A stretch of DNA of 64,000 bases from Nitzschia sp. pyKryTriq1. Taxonomy: Eukaryota > Bacillariophyta > Bacillariophyceae > Bacillariales > Bacillariaceae. The notes under the pieces were generated by a model. The model was not told the DNA's origin. It ran no database searches and was given only the letters and a program-made list of their open reading frames with translations. Positions 9,552-18,860 of this stretch are shown one piece after another. Made by a program: the position numbers and the translations under genes. The stretch is from NCBI GenBank assembly GCA_956465555.1, contig OY101128.1:992001-1056000 (forward strand), in the 5' to 3' direction. Position 1 is the stretch's first letter. Each line of letters starts with the position of its first letter.

Positions 9552-11849
9552 CTACTTTCCCCATGGCGCAGTAAATCGGGCGAAGAGTCGGCTATCTTTT
9601 GGGGTGTCGCGGCTTGTCATGAAATCTTTGAGAAACGATTCCTGCTGGTGAATCTGCTTCGGAGGAGTGGCCAAAGTTACCCCAGCGAGGGATTTTTGTG
9701 TTTCAGGGACAAAAGTCTTGCGACTAGCGTCTGGTGGAACGGTAGTATCGGAGTGCAACGTTGTCTTGGTAGCCACCAAGATTGAGGTGGGATGTTGCAT
9801 CTGCTCTTCTAATTGATGAATACGTTCTTTTGCCCGAATTAGTTCGAACATCGTATCTTCAGTTCCGCTTTTGAAGCTAACCAGGTCCTGTTCGGCTTCG
9901 ATGGCACGCTGCCTCCATTCATCCTTCTCGGCTTTCGAACGACGCATTTTTGCCTCGTGGTTTTCCCAGGAGGAATCAAAGCGATCCTTCCAACAAATAG
10001 TCTCCCTCTTCCAATGGTCAATGGTTTTCTTGTACTCCAACGCATCCGTGGTCAAACGGTGATACAGAGTCAATTCTCGACTTGCCTTGTCTCGTTGCAA
10101 TTGATCAATTTGTTGCCGAAGTTCGTCGATCAGGACACTGTTATTGTTGTTATCGGTGCTGTTGCTGGTTTCCATGGGTGGTCGTTTCCGATTTCGCTCG
10201 TGCTGCTCTAGCTGCTTCTTCTGCATCGCGATGATCCCGTATGCTTTCAATAGTTCTTCTCTCATGCAATCGTATACTACTGGTTCAATCAGGTCTACCG
10301 ATCGTCGGTGATGAGAGGAATTGTTGTTGTTGTTGTTGTTGCTTTTGCTGGCCGCACTTCTGGAATGATTCGAGGAGGACATGCTGGTGGCTTTCGTATG
10401 GTGCGAGGAAGAACCCAAGGACGACGACGCCGAGGTATGCATCAAATGACGCAACTGAGTTTCACGCTCTGTTTTGCAGGCACGCAGTTCCTTGAGTTTG
10501 TTGCAGGAAGAAGGAACGATCTCTAATACCTGGACGTCCGAACCCAGCACAATTGGACAAGAAGTGCTGGCACTCGGTGGTGATTTTGGCTCACGAGTTT
10601 GTACGACTACTGGTGCTTGTGGTGGGATCACATGTGATTCTTTCAAACATGTCTCATCTTCACTCAACATATCCTCTTCGACAACAGGAGGGCTGTTGGA
10701 ATCAGAAGTATCAGCTTCTTCTGGCATAAGCAACGAGTCGTCGTCGTCGTCGTCGTCTTTGACGCCCAGCATTGAAGAATCTTCGCCCATTTCCAAGATA
10801 GGTGGACAGCAGCTTAACGTCCTATCGGGCTCTGGTGGAATCGAGGAGGTGTCCATTGCGTTTAGTACCTCATCGCTAGCGATAGGAAATCGGTTGCAAG
10901 TAGTATCAGATACTGATGGAATTGAGGCCTCTCGTGTCACGAACGCGTCATCTTCGGTGTTCGTTGTTTCTTGTTCGGCGGAGGGGCGGATGGAAGGGCT
11001 GCCATCGCATTCTTGTGAGCATGGGGACTCTTTCACCGATTTTACGTCCTCACTCGTTTCCTCCATGGGGCGTTGACTCGAAGTATCGAGCTCTTTTGGA
11101 ATTGAGCACTCTTTCAGACGCGTTTCGTTTTCATCGATCGCCTCAGTTGTTGTAGTGGGCATCATGATCATGTCGTCCAGAGATGATGAACTACTGCTCA
11201 TACTACTATTAATAGCGTGGTGCTGCTCTTGTCTGCGGGCACGAGTTTTTTGCAGTCGCTTATCACGCCGGGCTTGATATTCAGGATCAGAAGCTTTAGA
11301 ATAACAACGTGTCTGCTGTTCACTCTTCGCGGAGCTGGGGGTACGGCGACCCCTTCGTTGTGGTCGAGCAGGAGTAATTGGTCTCGTTCCCTCCAGTTGT
11401 TGTTTTTCCAATGATGGAGGAGGTTCTTCAATTGATCGAACGATGCTTCGAACGCGACGAAGGCTCTCGCTGTTTATACTGTTTTGGAATGTACTCCGTT
11501 GGGAGGGAGACGAAGACCCCCCAGAGGATCGTTGTGCTCGATCGCTAGAGGAACTTAGACTCAGGTCGTCTTGTTCTCCCCGTCCTTCCTCCGAGGTCGT
11601 GCTGGCCACGGATATCGGGGAGGTTGCAACCGTCGAGGACGACGAATCATGATCTTTGTCATTTACAACAACTCGGCGTGACGACCGTCGAGACGACCGG
11701 GATGGGCTGCAATGATCTACCGGTATGGTGAGTGTTGTTTTGCTGTGGCAGGTCGTCGGTCGCTGCTTCCTCGTTTCCCCCGTTGAAGGGGATGTGTATA
11801 CCACCGAAGGGGGCGCCTCGCCATGATCGTGCTTCGACGACAGAGTCAT
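9552..11849 (-). CDS. Tandem coiled-coil paralogue B with one IDHWKRET module
   Basis: Uncharacterised 765-aa protein starting MTLSSKHDHG at an ATG. The first two thirds are Ser/Thr/Asp/Glu-rich and probably disordered, with a basic EYQARRDKRLQKTRARR motif near residue 190 that matches the EYTSRRNRRL motif of paralogue A. From about residue 520 it carries one full unit: VVYDCMREELLKAYGIIAMQ, a short linker, QIDQLQRDKASRELTLYHRL, EYKKTIDHWKRETICWK and RFDSSWENHEAKMRR, then a helix ending KERIHQLEEQM. The end, FARFTAPWGK, is short and aromatic like the end of A. It shares order and orientation with A, and the unit is much more conserved than the N-terminal spacers. Function unknown; a tandem gene duplication is the simplest origin. 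Confidence 0.8.
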   Translation of the reverse strand: MTLSSKHDHGEAPPSVVYTSPSTGETRKQRPTTCHSKTTLTIPVDHCSPSRSSRRSSRRVVVNDKDHDSSSSTVATSPISVASTTSEEGRGEQDDLSLSSSSDRAQRSSGGSSSPSQRSTFQNSINSESLRRVRSIVRSIEEPPPSLEKQQLEGTRPITPARPQRRGRRTPSSAKSEQQTRCYSKASDPEYQARRDKRLQKTRARRQEQHHAINSSMSSSSSSLDDMIMMPTTTTEAIDENETRLKECSIPKELDTSSQRPMEETSEDVKSVKESPCSQECDGSPSIRPSAEQETTNTEDDAFVTREASIPSVSDTTCNRFPIASDEVLNAMDTSSIPPEPDRTLSCCPPILEMGEDSSMLGVKDDDDDDDSLLMPEEADTSDSNSPPVVEEDMLSEDETCLKESHVIPPQAPVVVQTREPKSPPSASTSCPIVLGSDVQVLEIVPSSCNKLKELRACKTERETQLRHLMHTSASSSLGSSSHHTKATSMSSSNHSRSAASKSNNNNNNNSSHHRRSVDLIEPVVYDCMREELLKAYGIIAMQKKQLEQHERNRKRPPMETSNSTDNNNNSVLIDELRQQIDQLQRDKASRELTLYHRLTTDALEYKKTIDHWKRETICWKDRFDSSWENHEAKMRRSKAEKDEWRQRAIEAEQDLVSFKSGTEDTMFELIRAKERIHQLEEQMQHPTSILVATKTTLHSDTTVPPDASRKTFVPETQKSLAGVTLATPPKQIHQQESFLKDFMTSRDTPKDSRLFARFTAPWGK

Positions 11850-13510
11850 CAGTGAAAGACGAGATTGAAAAGAAGTGGTGGCACAATATTTGATTTGATT
11901 TGATGAATGAATGAATGAATGAATGATGATCCTTCGTTCTCTGCAACCGGCGGTGTGGGAAAAGAGACGTCGAATGGAAGTGAACGAAGGTTATATTGTG
12001 TTCTTGTTTGCCGCGGCGGCCCAGAACGCAGCGTTCCGATATCGCAGTTCTGGTTCTATCGCCACTAATTTTCGTTTTTGACGCACTAGTTTTCGTTGAG
12101 AGAATAATTTGAGGACGCGAGTACCGGTACCAGGTACCGTACATAGGCCCTAACGGATCCACGTCCGTCATTATGACCCCAAGTATGGCCATGCATGGAC
12201 GGTCTTGCACGCAATTTGCGATATTTATTCCGGTCCTGCGCGTAACTTTTTGGTCGTGGTCCAATATTATTTATGGCTACACCAAGACCGGAATCCGAAC
12301 ACGCTCGCTCCTCGTGTACCGGTAGTAGTATACAGGAGGAGAAAAGCTAACAGCAGGCACCGTGCGTACCGGTATGTAGGTGAAATTTACTAGCCGCTGT
12401 CGGCGAAGCTTTATGTCGGGGTCGTCGTCATCATTCTCACCTATTAGACTAGTCCGAACGAAAGATGTTTTTGGAGTAAATCCCCCATTCGGTCCCCTTT
12501 TCTCATAATCATCGCGCGCCAAACCAGGGGACAACAACAACAACATGGCGACGATGGTGTTCAACCACCTTGTATGACTGGCAACATTCTTGGCATCTCT
12601 ATTTCTGTAGCATTGTACACAAATTTACTCATTAAAATCCTTACCAGGTTCTACCTGTCCCCCGATCCCTCGTGCTCCAGCAGGAGGCGTGCTGCCCACC
12701 ATACTAAATACAGCATGATACCCGTGATTGTTCTTGAATAGGGGGACGAGTACATAGTACTGGCACCAACACATCTCAGTACCTCCAGCCATTTGACAGG
12801 GTACTTGTAGAAGGCAACGTCACAGTATGTCAATCGTTCGCCGTATCCTCCATCTGTCATCCTCCCATATAGCTCCTGTTGTGGTGATTTCCCAAGGGGT
12901 TTTTGTTAGTAGTAGCTAGGAGACACGTTTTGGTATACTAGTACTAGTACTAAAGCTCAAAAAATACCAACAGCCTAAGAGGCAAAACAGATGTAAATTG
13001 TCAGGAGATGTAAAGAGTGAGTTGTATACCATCCGAACAGTACAAACGTTTGCAAGGGCAATGGGGGGTATGGGGGGGGGGGGGGGTTGGGGTGAAAACC
13101 ATGAGCTTGATTGCCACAATCTTTCATACTCTACTGATCCTCCGAGCAGGCAGGGGCCAAGAGGAATGAGGTTGTGGTCCTCTGGACTCTCACAGACTGT
13201 CCGTCGACCGTATCTAGTCGAGCCAGTCGAGCCTGACGAAGATCTACCCTCTCGCCATATAGCCGCGCGGAGCATAAATCGCGAAGATCGGATCTCCGAT
13301 CTCGGATCCTCGAGATGATGGTGATCATAAGAAGGTGGTTGGTTGGTGCATTGCACCAGCACTCTATTAGCTAGAGTAATAGAAGTCAAGAAGGAAAGTA
13401 CTATCGTAGGAACATACAGTACTACGTGGAATCGATCTCGCGGCTCTAGTAGGGAGTATTAGGTGTATTGGACAGAGCGTGCGTGAAGTGGTGCAGAAGA
13501 AAAAATAACG
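11850..13510. other. Intergenic region with microsatellite and G-run
   Basis: No convincing gene in 1.66 kb. It holds a GAAT microsatellite near 11903-11925, ACCGGTACC elements near 12120-12140 and 12310-12375, and a guanine run at 13063-13092 (6 G, then 14 to 16 G, then 4 G). A weak minus-strand ORF at 12277-12564 has a hydrophobic start but no recognisable features. This is the common upstream region of a divergent pair (paralogue B and the GH99 gene). Confidence 0.5.
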
Positions 13511-15901
13511 ATGATGCTGTTGTCAGGCAGACGAGGACTGGGATTCTTCCCGTCGTTCCAACTTGTACAGGTGATGTTGCTGTTGCTGGTTTGGAACCTT
13601 TTCACAGCAGTAGAAGCAGTCATTTCTTCTTCGGCCGTCAGAGGTAGCCCCGCTGATGATGATTGGCATTGCGTATCGACTACCAATACTTTATTGGATC
13701 GAAAAGAAGGCGACGAAGAAGACGAAGACGAAGAGCGGGATGCTGATCATGGTGGCGGTGATGATGATGATGATGATGTTGATGATGACGATGGGTGGAT
13801 CGTCGTTCCGACCAATGTACTGTACCATCGTGGCGAGTTCCACTGCTTCCGAGGTCCCCATCGCGGTCATGATGATCAACATCGTCATTCCTACTCCTCG
13901 CCCTCCTACTATTACTTGTTTGGACTGGACCAATACGGCACTTTTGGGCTCTTTGATCATCATGCTGAGGATATGACACTGGTCTGGACCCCACCAGCAG
14001 TGATGATGATGGTGGCGAATGTCGGAACGGTCGTCACCAGGGGTGGGGGAAGTCAATGGTTTTTGGAAGAATCGTCATCATCATCGTCGTCAACGTCATC
14101 GGACGACGGAACCTCCTTCGTAATAGTTTTTAACGAGGAAATCATGGAGGATGCTGCATCCGGAGGAGGGCTTTGGACTTGGCGCCTGCAGCAATACGAC
14201 AAGAATTATGATGGATTGTCGTCATCCTCATCCACAGCATCATCATCGAACAGTGAACGAGCCTTCTTAGAACCCGCCCTTACAACGGCGACTCGAAATC
14301 TTGGAGGAAGCATTCAACCAAACAACAAAAACTCCGGCAACCCGTGGCGCTTCCGGTGGCCTCACCACCTCGGAAGAAACGAAGACGATGGATCGTCGTC
14401 CTCGTCGTCGTCCTCGTCGTCGTCCTCGTCGTCGTCCTCTGAAGCATCGGAGGAGAATGTTGTTGCTACCTCCAACAGCACCACTAGTATGAATACAACA
14501 ATCTCCAGCACTGCTACGAATACAACCCCCAACACTATTACGAATAATACGACCTCCAATAATATGGACGCCACCACCTCCAGCACTTCGAATAATACAA
14601 CCTCCAACAATGTGGATGCCACCTCCAACAATACGAATACGACCTCTAACATTACGAATGCAACCGCCTCCAACAATACGAACAATACGACCTCCAACAG
14701 TACGAGTACAAGCTCCAACAATATGGACGCCACCACCTCCAACACTACGAATAATACGACCTCCAATAATACGAATGCCACCTCAAACACTACGAATACA
14801 ACCTCCAACAATACGAATGCAACCTCCAACAATATGAATAGTACAACCTCCAACACTGCGAATAAGACGACCATACCAGAGCTAATGTACCTCGCCTACT
14901 ATTATCCGTGGTACTATGAAGGAGATTGGTCTCGCCACGAGATTCAAGATATCCCCCTTTTGGGATACTATGGGACCGACTCTGCCGAGATTGCTGAACA
15001 GCACATCGAGTGGGCTCTACGAGCCAACATCTCCTCCTGGGTTGTTTCTTGGTGGGGAACAGATGTCTTATCGAAACGCCACTTCGATCAGGGAATGCTA
15101 AACGCCAAAAACTTTGACCAGATTCGATTCTGTATGCTGTATGAATCCAAAAAGTTGAATGGGACCAGCTTTGAAAATGGAACGGCTCAGCAAGAACTGC
15201 TCCAAGATCTACGAACGATGAAAGAAGAGTACTTTGACCATCCCTCCTATCTTCGTGTGAATGGTGGTAGACCAGTCGTGGTAGTCTATATTACTCGATG
15301 GAAGGCATTGTATGGAGAATTTTTCAACCGCACCGTCTTGGATGACCTTCGTCAGGAGATTGGGGAAGACATTTTCTTTATTGCCGATGAGCCATTTTTC
15401 CAAAATGGAAATTGTGATCCCGAGACATCTTTGAATGGATTACATCCGAATGATGATGGAACAACTGTATTCGATGCCTACACGACGTACAATATGTTTC
15501 AAGACTCGCGAGTGATCCCCAATGAAACCGCTTCGGATTACATGCTGCGGGAGGCCATGCCTATCTTTCAAGCTTGGTCGAAAGACACTCTCTTTTTCCC
15601 TAATGTAATGCCTATGTATCACGACTTTCGAGGCCATGAGCCCCTACTCGGAGATGGGGAAGACTTTTTGCGTCAATTGTACGAGGTGGCATGCTTACCA
15701 CGTCCAGAATGGGCCTCCTCCTCCTCCTCCTCCTCCTTCAGTATGGATATTCCAGACATGGTTTTTGTAACATCCTTCAATGAATGGTGGGAAGGAACTC
15801 AAATTGAGCCAGATGATGAAGCGCGGTATGGCTTTGACTTTTTGGATACTCTGGCGTCATTCAAGGCGGATGTTGACGCTAACGGCTATTATTGGTGCTG
15901 A
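13511..15901 (+). CDS. Secreted GH99-like glycosidase with sequon-saturated linker
   Basis: Single-exon 796-aa protein. Residues 1-37 form a signal peptide (VMLLLLVWNLFTAVEA core). Residues about 110-250 contain LFGLDQYGTFGLFDHH and a following LVW, resembling a bulb-type mannose-lectin strand repeat, though this is only a resemblance. Residues about 316-455 are an Asn/Thr/Ser linker built from a degenerate DNA repeat with about 26 N-x-S/T sequons. The C-terminal domain (about 459-796) looks like glycoside hydrolase family 99/WbsX: YYYPWYYEGDW, IPLLGYYGTDS, SSWVVSWWGTD and SFNEWWEGTQIEP are hallmark segments. GH99 enzymes cleave internal alpha-mannosidic bonds; here the substrate could be cell-wall or secreted mannan, which is inference. 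The two adjacent ATGs at 13511 and 13514 make the start uncertain by one codon. Confidence 0.82.
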   Translation: MMLLSGRRGLGFFPSFQLVQVMLLLLVWNLFTAVEAVISSSAVRGSPADDDWHCVSTTNTLLDRKEGDEEDEDEERDADHGGGDDDDDDVDDDDGWIVVPTNVLYHRGEFHCFRGPHRGHDDQHRHSYSSPSYYYLFGLDQYGTFGLFDHHAEDMTLVWTPPAVMMMVANVGTVVTRGGGSQWFLEESSSSSSSTSSDDGTSFVIVFNEEIMEDAASGGGLWTWRLQQYDKNYDGLSSSSSTASSSNSERAFLEPALTTATRNLGGSIQPNNKNSGNPWRFRWPHHLGRNEDDGSSSSSSSSSSSSSSSSEASEENVVATSNSTTSMNTTISSTATNTTPNTITNNTTSNNMDATTSSTSNNTTSNNVDATSNNTNTTSNITNATASNNTNNTTSNSTSTSSNNMDATTSNTTNNTTSNNTNATSNTTNTTSNNTNATSNNMNSTTSNTANKTTIPELMYLAYYYPWYYEGDWSRHEIQDIPLLGYYGTDSAEIAEQHIEWALRANISSWVVSWWGTDVLSKRHFDQGMLNAKNFDQIRFCMLYESKKLNGTSFENGTAQQELLQDLRTMKEEYFDHPSYLRVNGGRPVVVVYITRWKALYGEFFNRTVLDDLRQEIGEDIFFIADEPFFQNGNCDPETSLNGLHPNDDGTTVFDAYTTYNMFQDSRVIPNETASDYMLREAMPIFQAWSKDTLFFPNVMPMYHDFRGHEPLLGDGEDFLRQLYEVACLPRPEWASSSSSSSFSMDIPDMVFVTSFNEWWEGTQIEPDDEARYGFDFLDTLASFKADVDANGYYWC

Positions 15902-16485
15902 AAGAAAATATTAGAGACGGAATTTCGACCATTGTTTCTACTCTCTAGTAGGAGTACTCTAGAGTAGACAGTAGACTCATTCGAATGGTATGTGGGACTG
16001 TTTCTATTCGCGACTCACGACAGCCATCCATCAGCCGCCACCTTTCAATCATCATCATCGATCCCGCTGCAATCTGCTCGGTAGCTGGCCGGCGTTCGGC
16101 GGCGGCGTGGTCTGTTATTGTTCTGGTCCCGCCGGCCGCCCGCCTAGCCAGAGTTCATCAGTCTTCTTATCGTCGTCGTATGTATTCTTTAATTTAAAAA
16201 AAAAAAAGCAAGTATGATACGTACTGCTATCGCTCTAGCTGTAGATAATAGGCGTGCGTGGTCAGCAGATATAAACAGTTGTATGTATGAGTGAGCCTGG
16301 AAAGTACAAGACTTCTTGTACCGTTTGTCTGTCATCCGTATCAATAAGTAACTACAGTGACAATATGTAGAGAGGGGCGAATACCCTAAATGACCAAGTC
16401 GGAGCCTCACGTGGTTCGCGTGGTTTGCGTGAATTTATGTACTCGTAGTCTCGGAAAGGCAGTACCGGTAGGAGAGTGCGGCGAT

Positions 16486-17105
16486 CATGTCTACTACTAC
16501 TACTACTAGTGGACTACTCAACAAGTTGGCCAGGAGAGAGTGGTGCTGGTGGTGTGGCGACGATCATCATGGCTACTACTACTAGTAGTGGACTACTCAA
16601 GTTGGCCAGAGAGTGTGGCGATCATAGTAGAGTGCGGCAATCATGTCTACCAGGAGCCACTACTAGTAGTAGATAGTTAGTACTAGTAGATTACTCAAGT
16701 TGGCCAAGTATTAATCAATAGACTACAAGAAGAGTGCGGTGATGTCTGTACTACTACTAGTAGTAGTAGATGAGAGTGCGGTGATCATGTCTAGTACTAC
16801 TACTACTACTAGATTAAGGACTCAAGTTGGCCAAGTATTAATAGACTAGTACTAGAGTGCGGCGATCATGTCTTAGTAGTAGATTACTCAAGTTGGCCAA
16901 TTATTATTCAATAGACTACAAGAAGAGTGCGGTGATGTCTACTACTCTAGTAGTAGATTATGCGATTGCGTGACGACCTAGTAGTAGATTATGCGATTGC
17001 GTGACGACTTGGGCCAATAGATTGCTAGAATGTGGCGATGTCTGCTAGTATTAGTAGATTATGCGATTGTGTGGGATTATGCGATTGCGTGACGACTTGG
17101 GCGCA
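16486..17105. repeat. Degenerate tandem repeat (CAAGTTGGCCA unit)
   Basis: At least five copies of a unit containing ACTCAAGTTGGCCA, then ATTAATCAATAGACTACAAG, AGAGTGCGGTGATGTCT and alternating ACTACTAGTAGTAG runs, starting near 16512, 16590, 16694, 16822 and 16888. A second motif, TTATGCGATTGCGTGACGAC, repeats at about 16958, 16988 and 17074. Copies differ by indels, so the array is old or fast-evolving. No coding potential. Confidence 0.75.
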
Positions 17106-17269
17106 AGTTTGCAAAGGGGAGTCTGGTACTCGAGAGTTGACCCATGGGCCCCGTCAAGACTCCAGTAAATTTTGTCCATGATTTCTGTTTGGCCAGTGGC
17201 GGGATCTCCTTTCCAAAGCTGTCGCGGCCGTTTGAATCCGACAAAACAATACTTGTACTAGTCTACTAC

Positions 17270-17930
17270 TGTCAATATATGTCGTCACCGTCGTTTTTGT
17301 CGTCAAAAAAGAATGATATGATGCCTCCTTGATAAACTCCGGTGCTATTACTAGTCTACTACTGTCAATATATATCGTAAAGCAGCATGTCGTCACCGTC
17401 GTTGTCGTCGTCAAAAAAGAATGATACGATGCCTCCTTGATAATATGTCGTCACCGTCGTCGTCGTCGTCAAAAAAAAGAATGACACGATGCCTCCTTGA
17501 TAAACTCCGGAATAAACGTTTGAATGGGCCGGCCAAAGGATGTCACGCAAAGCGAAACGAAACGCCCATGGATGGCGGAGTCACCGTCATCGTCATCGTC
17601 ATCGTCGTCGTCGTCGTCGTCGAAAAAGAATGATACGATGCCTCCTCGCTACCGTCGTCCGCCCGCAATGTCTCCACGACATGCCTCCTTGATAATATGT
17701 CGTCACCGTCGTCACCGTCGTCGTCGTCGTCAAAAAAAAGAATGACACGATGCCTCCTTGATAAACTCCGGAATAAACATTTGAATGGGCCGGCCAAAGG
17801 ATGTCACGCAAAGCGAAACGAAACGCCCATGGATGGCGGAGTCACCGTCATCGTCGTCGTCGTCGTCGAAAAAGAATGATACGATGCCTCCTCGCTACCG
17901 TCGTCCGCCCGCAATGTCTCCACGACTATA
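17270..17930. repeat. Tandem duplication, about 244 bp, with (GTC)n and ATGATACGATGCCTCC
   Basis: Two nearly identical copies, about 17443-17681 and 17688-17925, each with a (GTC)n run, AAAAGAATGACACGATGCCTC, GAATGGGCCGGCCAAAGG, ATGGATGGCGGAGTCACC, a second (GTC)n run and CTACCGTCGTCCGCCCGC. Shorter partial copies begin near 17280 and 17388. The copies differ mainly in trinucleotide run length (for example ATCGTC versus GTC), as replication slippage would produce. Small ORFs inside are repeated peptides from the duplication and are not called. Confidence 0.85.
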
Positions 17931-18860
17931 CTGGGCCCACATTTCCATTTCCAATCGAGCCATCAGTTGCCAATGGAATATCCACGGACATGACAGGTTC
18001 CAACCTACGATTTGGTTTATGTTGCTGTTGATGCTGTTCCTGTTGCTGAATAAAGGCTGCTGAAAAGGTACGTATTGATGTGATGTGTGTGCGGCGTTTT
18101 GGCGTTGGTGTTGCTATGATGCCAGCAAAATACCAAGCAACTCGTTACCGTGCGGGTATTATTGAGGTCACGGTATGTACTGTACTTGCATGATGCCGAA
18201 ACACCGCGATATTTGCAGCGCAAATTGAATCATCCGATCGCTCGGTATTAGTACCTGATCGGTACAAGAAATCGAGCTCGCACTCTTGTACTTTCCAAGG
18301 AGTACCTGTGGTGCTACTCAAATTTACACGATAACCCTCGAGAATTCTAAAAGCTGGTATCGGTGGAAAGTACAAGGATTTCTTGTACTTTTACCTAAAA
18401 AGCTCGTAAAACAAGGACTTTTCTTGTACTTTCCACGATTATGTACCGGTACAACGAAGATGACAATATAATTAAAGCAGGGCAGTCCCTTGTTACTTAT
18501 TGTGGCGCATGCCACAGTATGGGAGAAAATAATGTTCTTATTTAATAACACGGTTTTCCAATTAACACAGGTGCACCTCGACGGAATGAATCGACATAAA
18601 CTGCTATGGTGGGCACGTGCGCCATATTTTTATTTATCAGGACAACAAGCGGACTGGACCGGTACGAGTACGAGTATCAGTTTTCAAAGGCAGCATTATT
18701 ACCGGCGGTAAGAGCAACGAAAAGACATCCCATTTTGCTTCGCCTTCCGTTTTCGCCTTTCGACCCGTGCCACCATTTCTCGACCACTTCTCATAATCCA
18801 CTCTTTGTCAAGAAAAGCACCCCAACCCTGCTGGTAGGCAGTAGTAATACTTGCAGCAGC

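Larger units (their letters stand above)
15902..18860. other. Repeat-rich intergenic region
   Basis: No gene supported in nearly 3 kb. It contains a poly(A)-like tract near 16197-16208, the two tandem-repeat blocks listed separately, and three copies of an AAGTACAAGA/TTTCTTGTACTTT element around 16300 and 18285-18440. The ORF of the ankyrin gene extends in frame back to an ATG at 18606, so 18606-18860 may be an N-terminal extension. Confidence 0.5.

Noticed and set aside
12277-12564. Minus-strand ORF with MLLLLSPGLARDDY start
   Set aside because: First codon is TTG; the internal ATG gives about 85 residues with a weak signal-like start and no recognisable domain, in a spacer full of ACCGGTA repeats. 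Not enough evidence.
12916-13389. Minus-strand ORF of 157 aa
   Set aside because: Overlaps the G run and other ORFs on the opposite strand; composition is not protein-like and no motif is seen.
14362-14874. Long minus-strand hydrophobic ORF (VVLFVLLEVV repeats)
   Set aside because: It is the antisense of the NTT/SNN minisatellite, so its Val/Leu/Glu repeat is a translation artefact.
16486-17105. CRISPR-like array
   Set aside because: Repeats are degenerate, spacers are not unique of fixed length, and this is eukaryotic DNA.
17421-17879. Plus-strand ORFs MSSPSSSSSKKRMTRCLL and their copies
   Set aside because: They lie wholly inside the tandem duplication and are repeated along with it.
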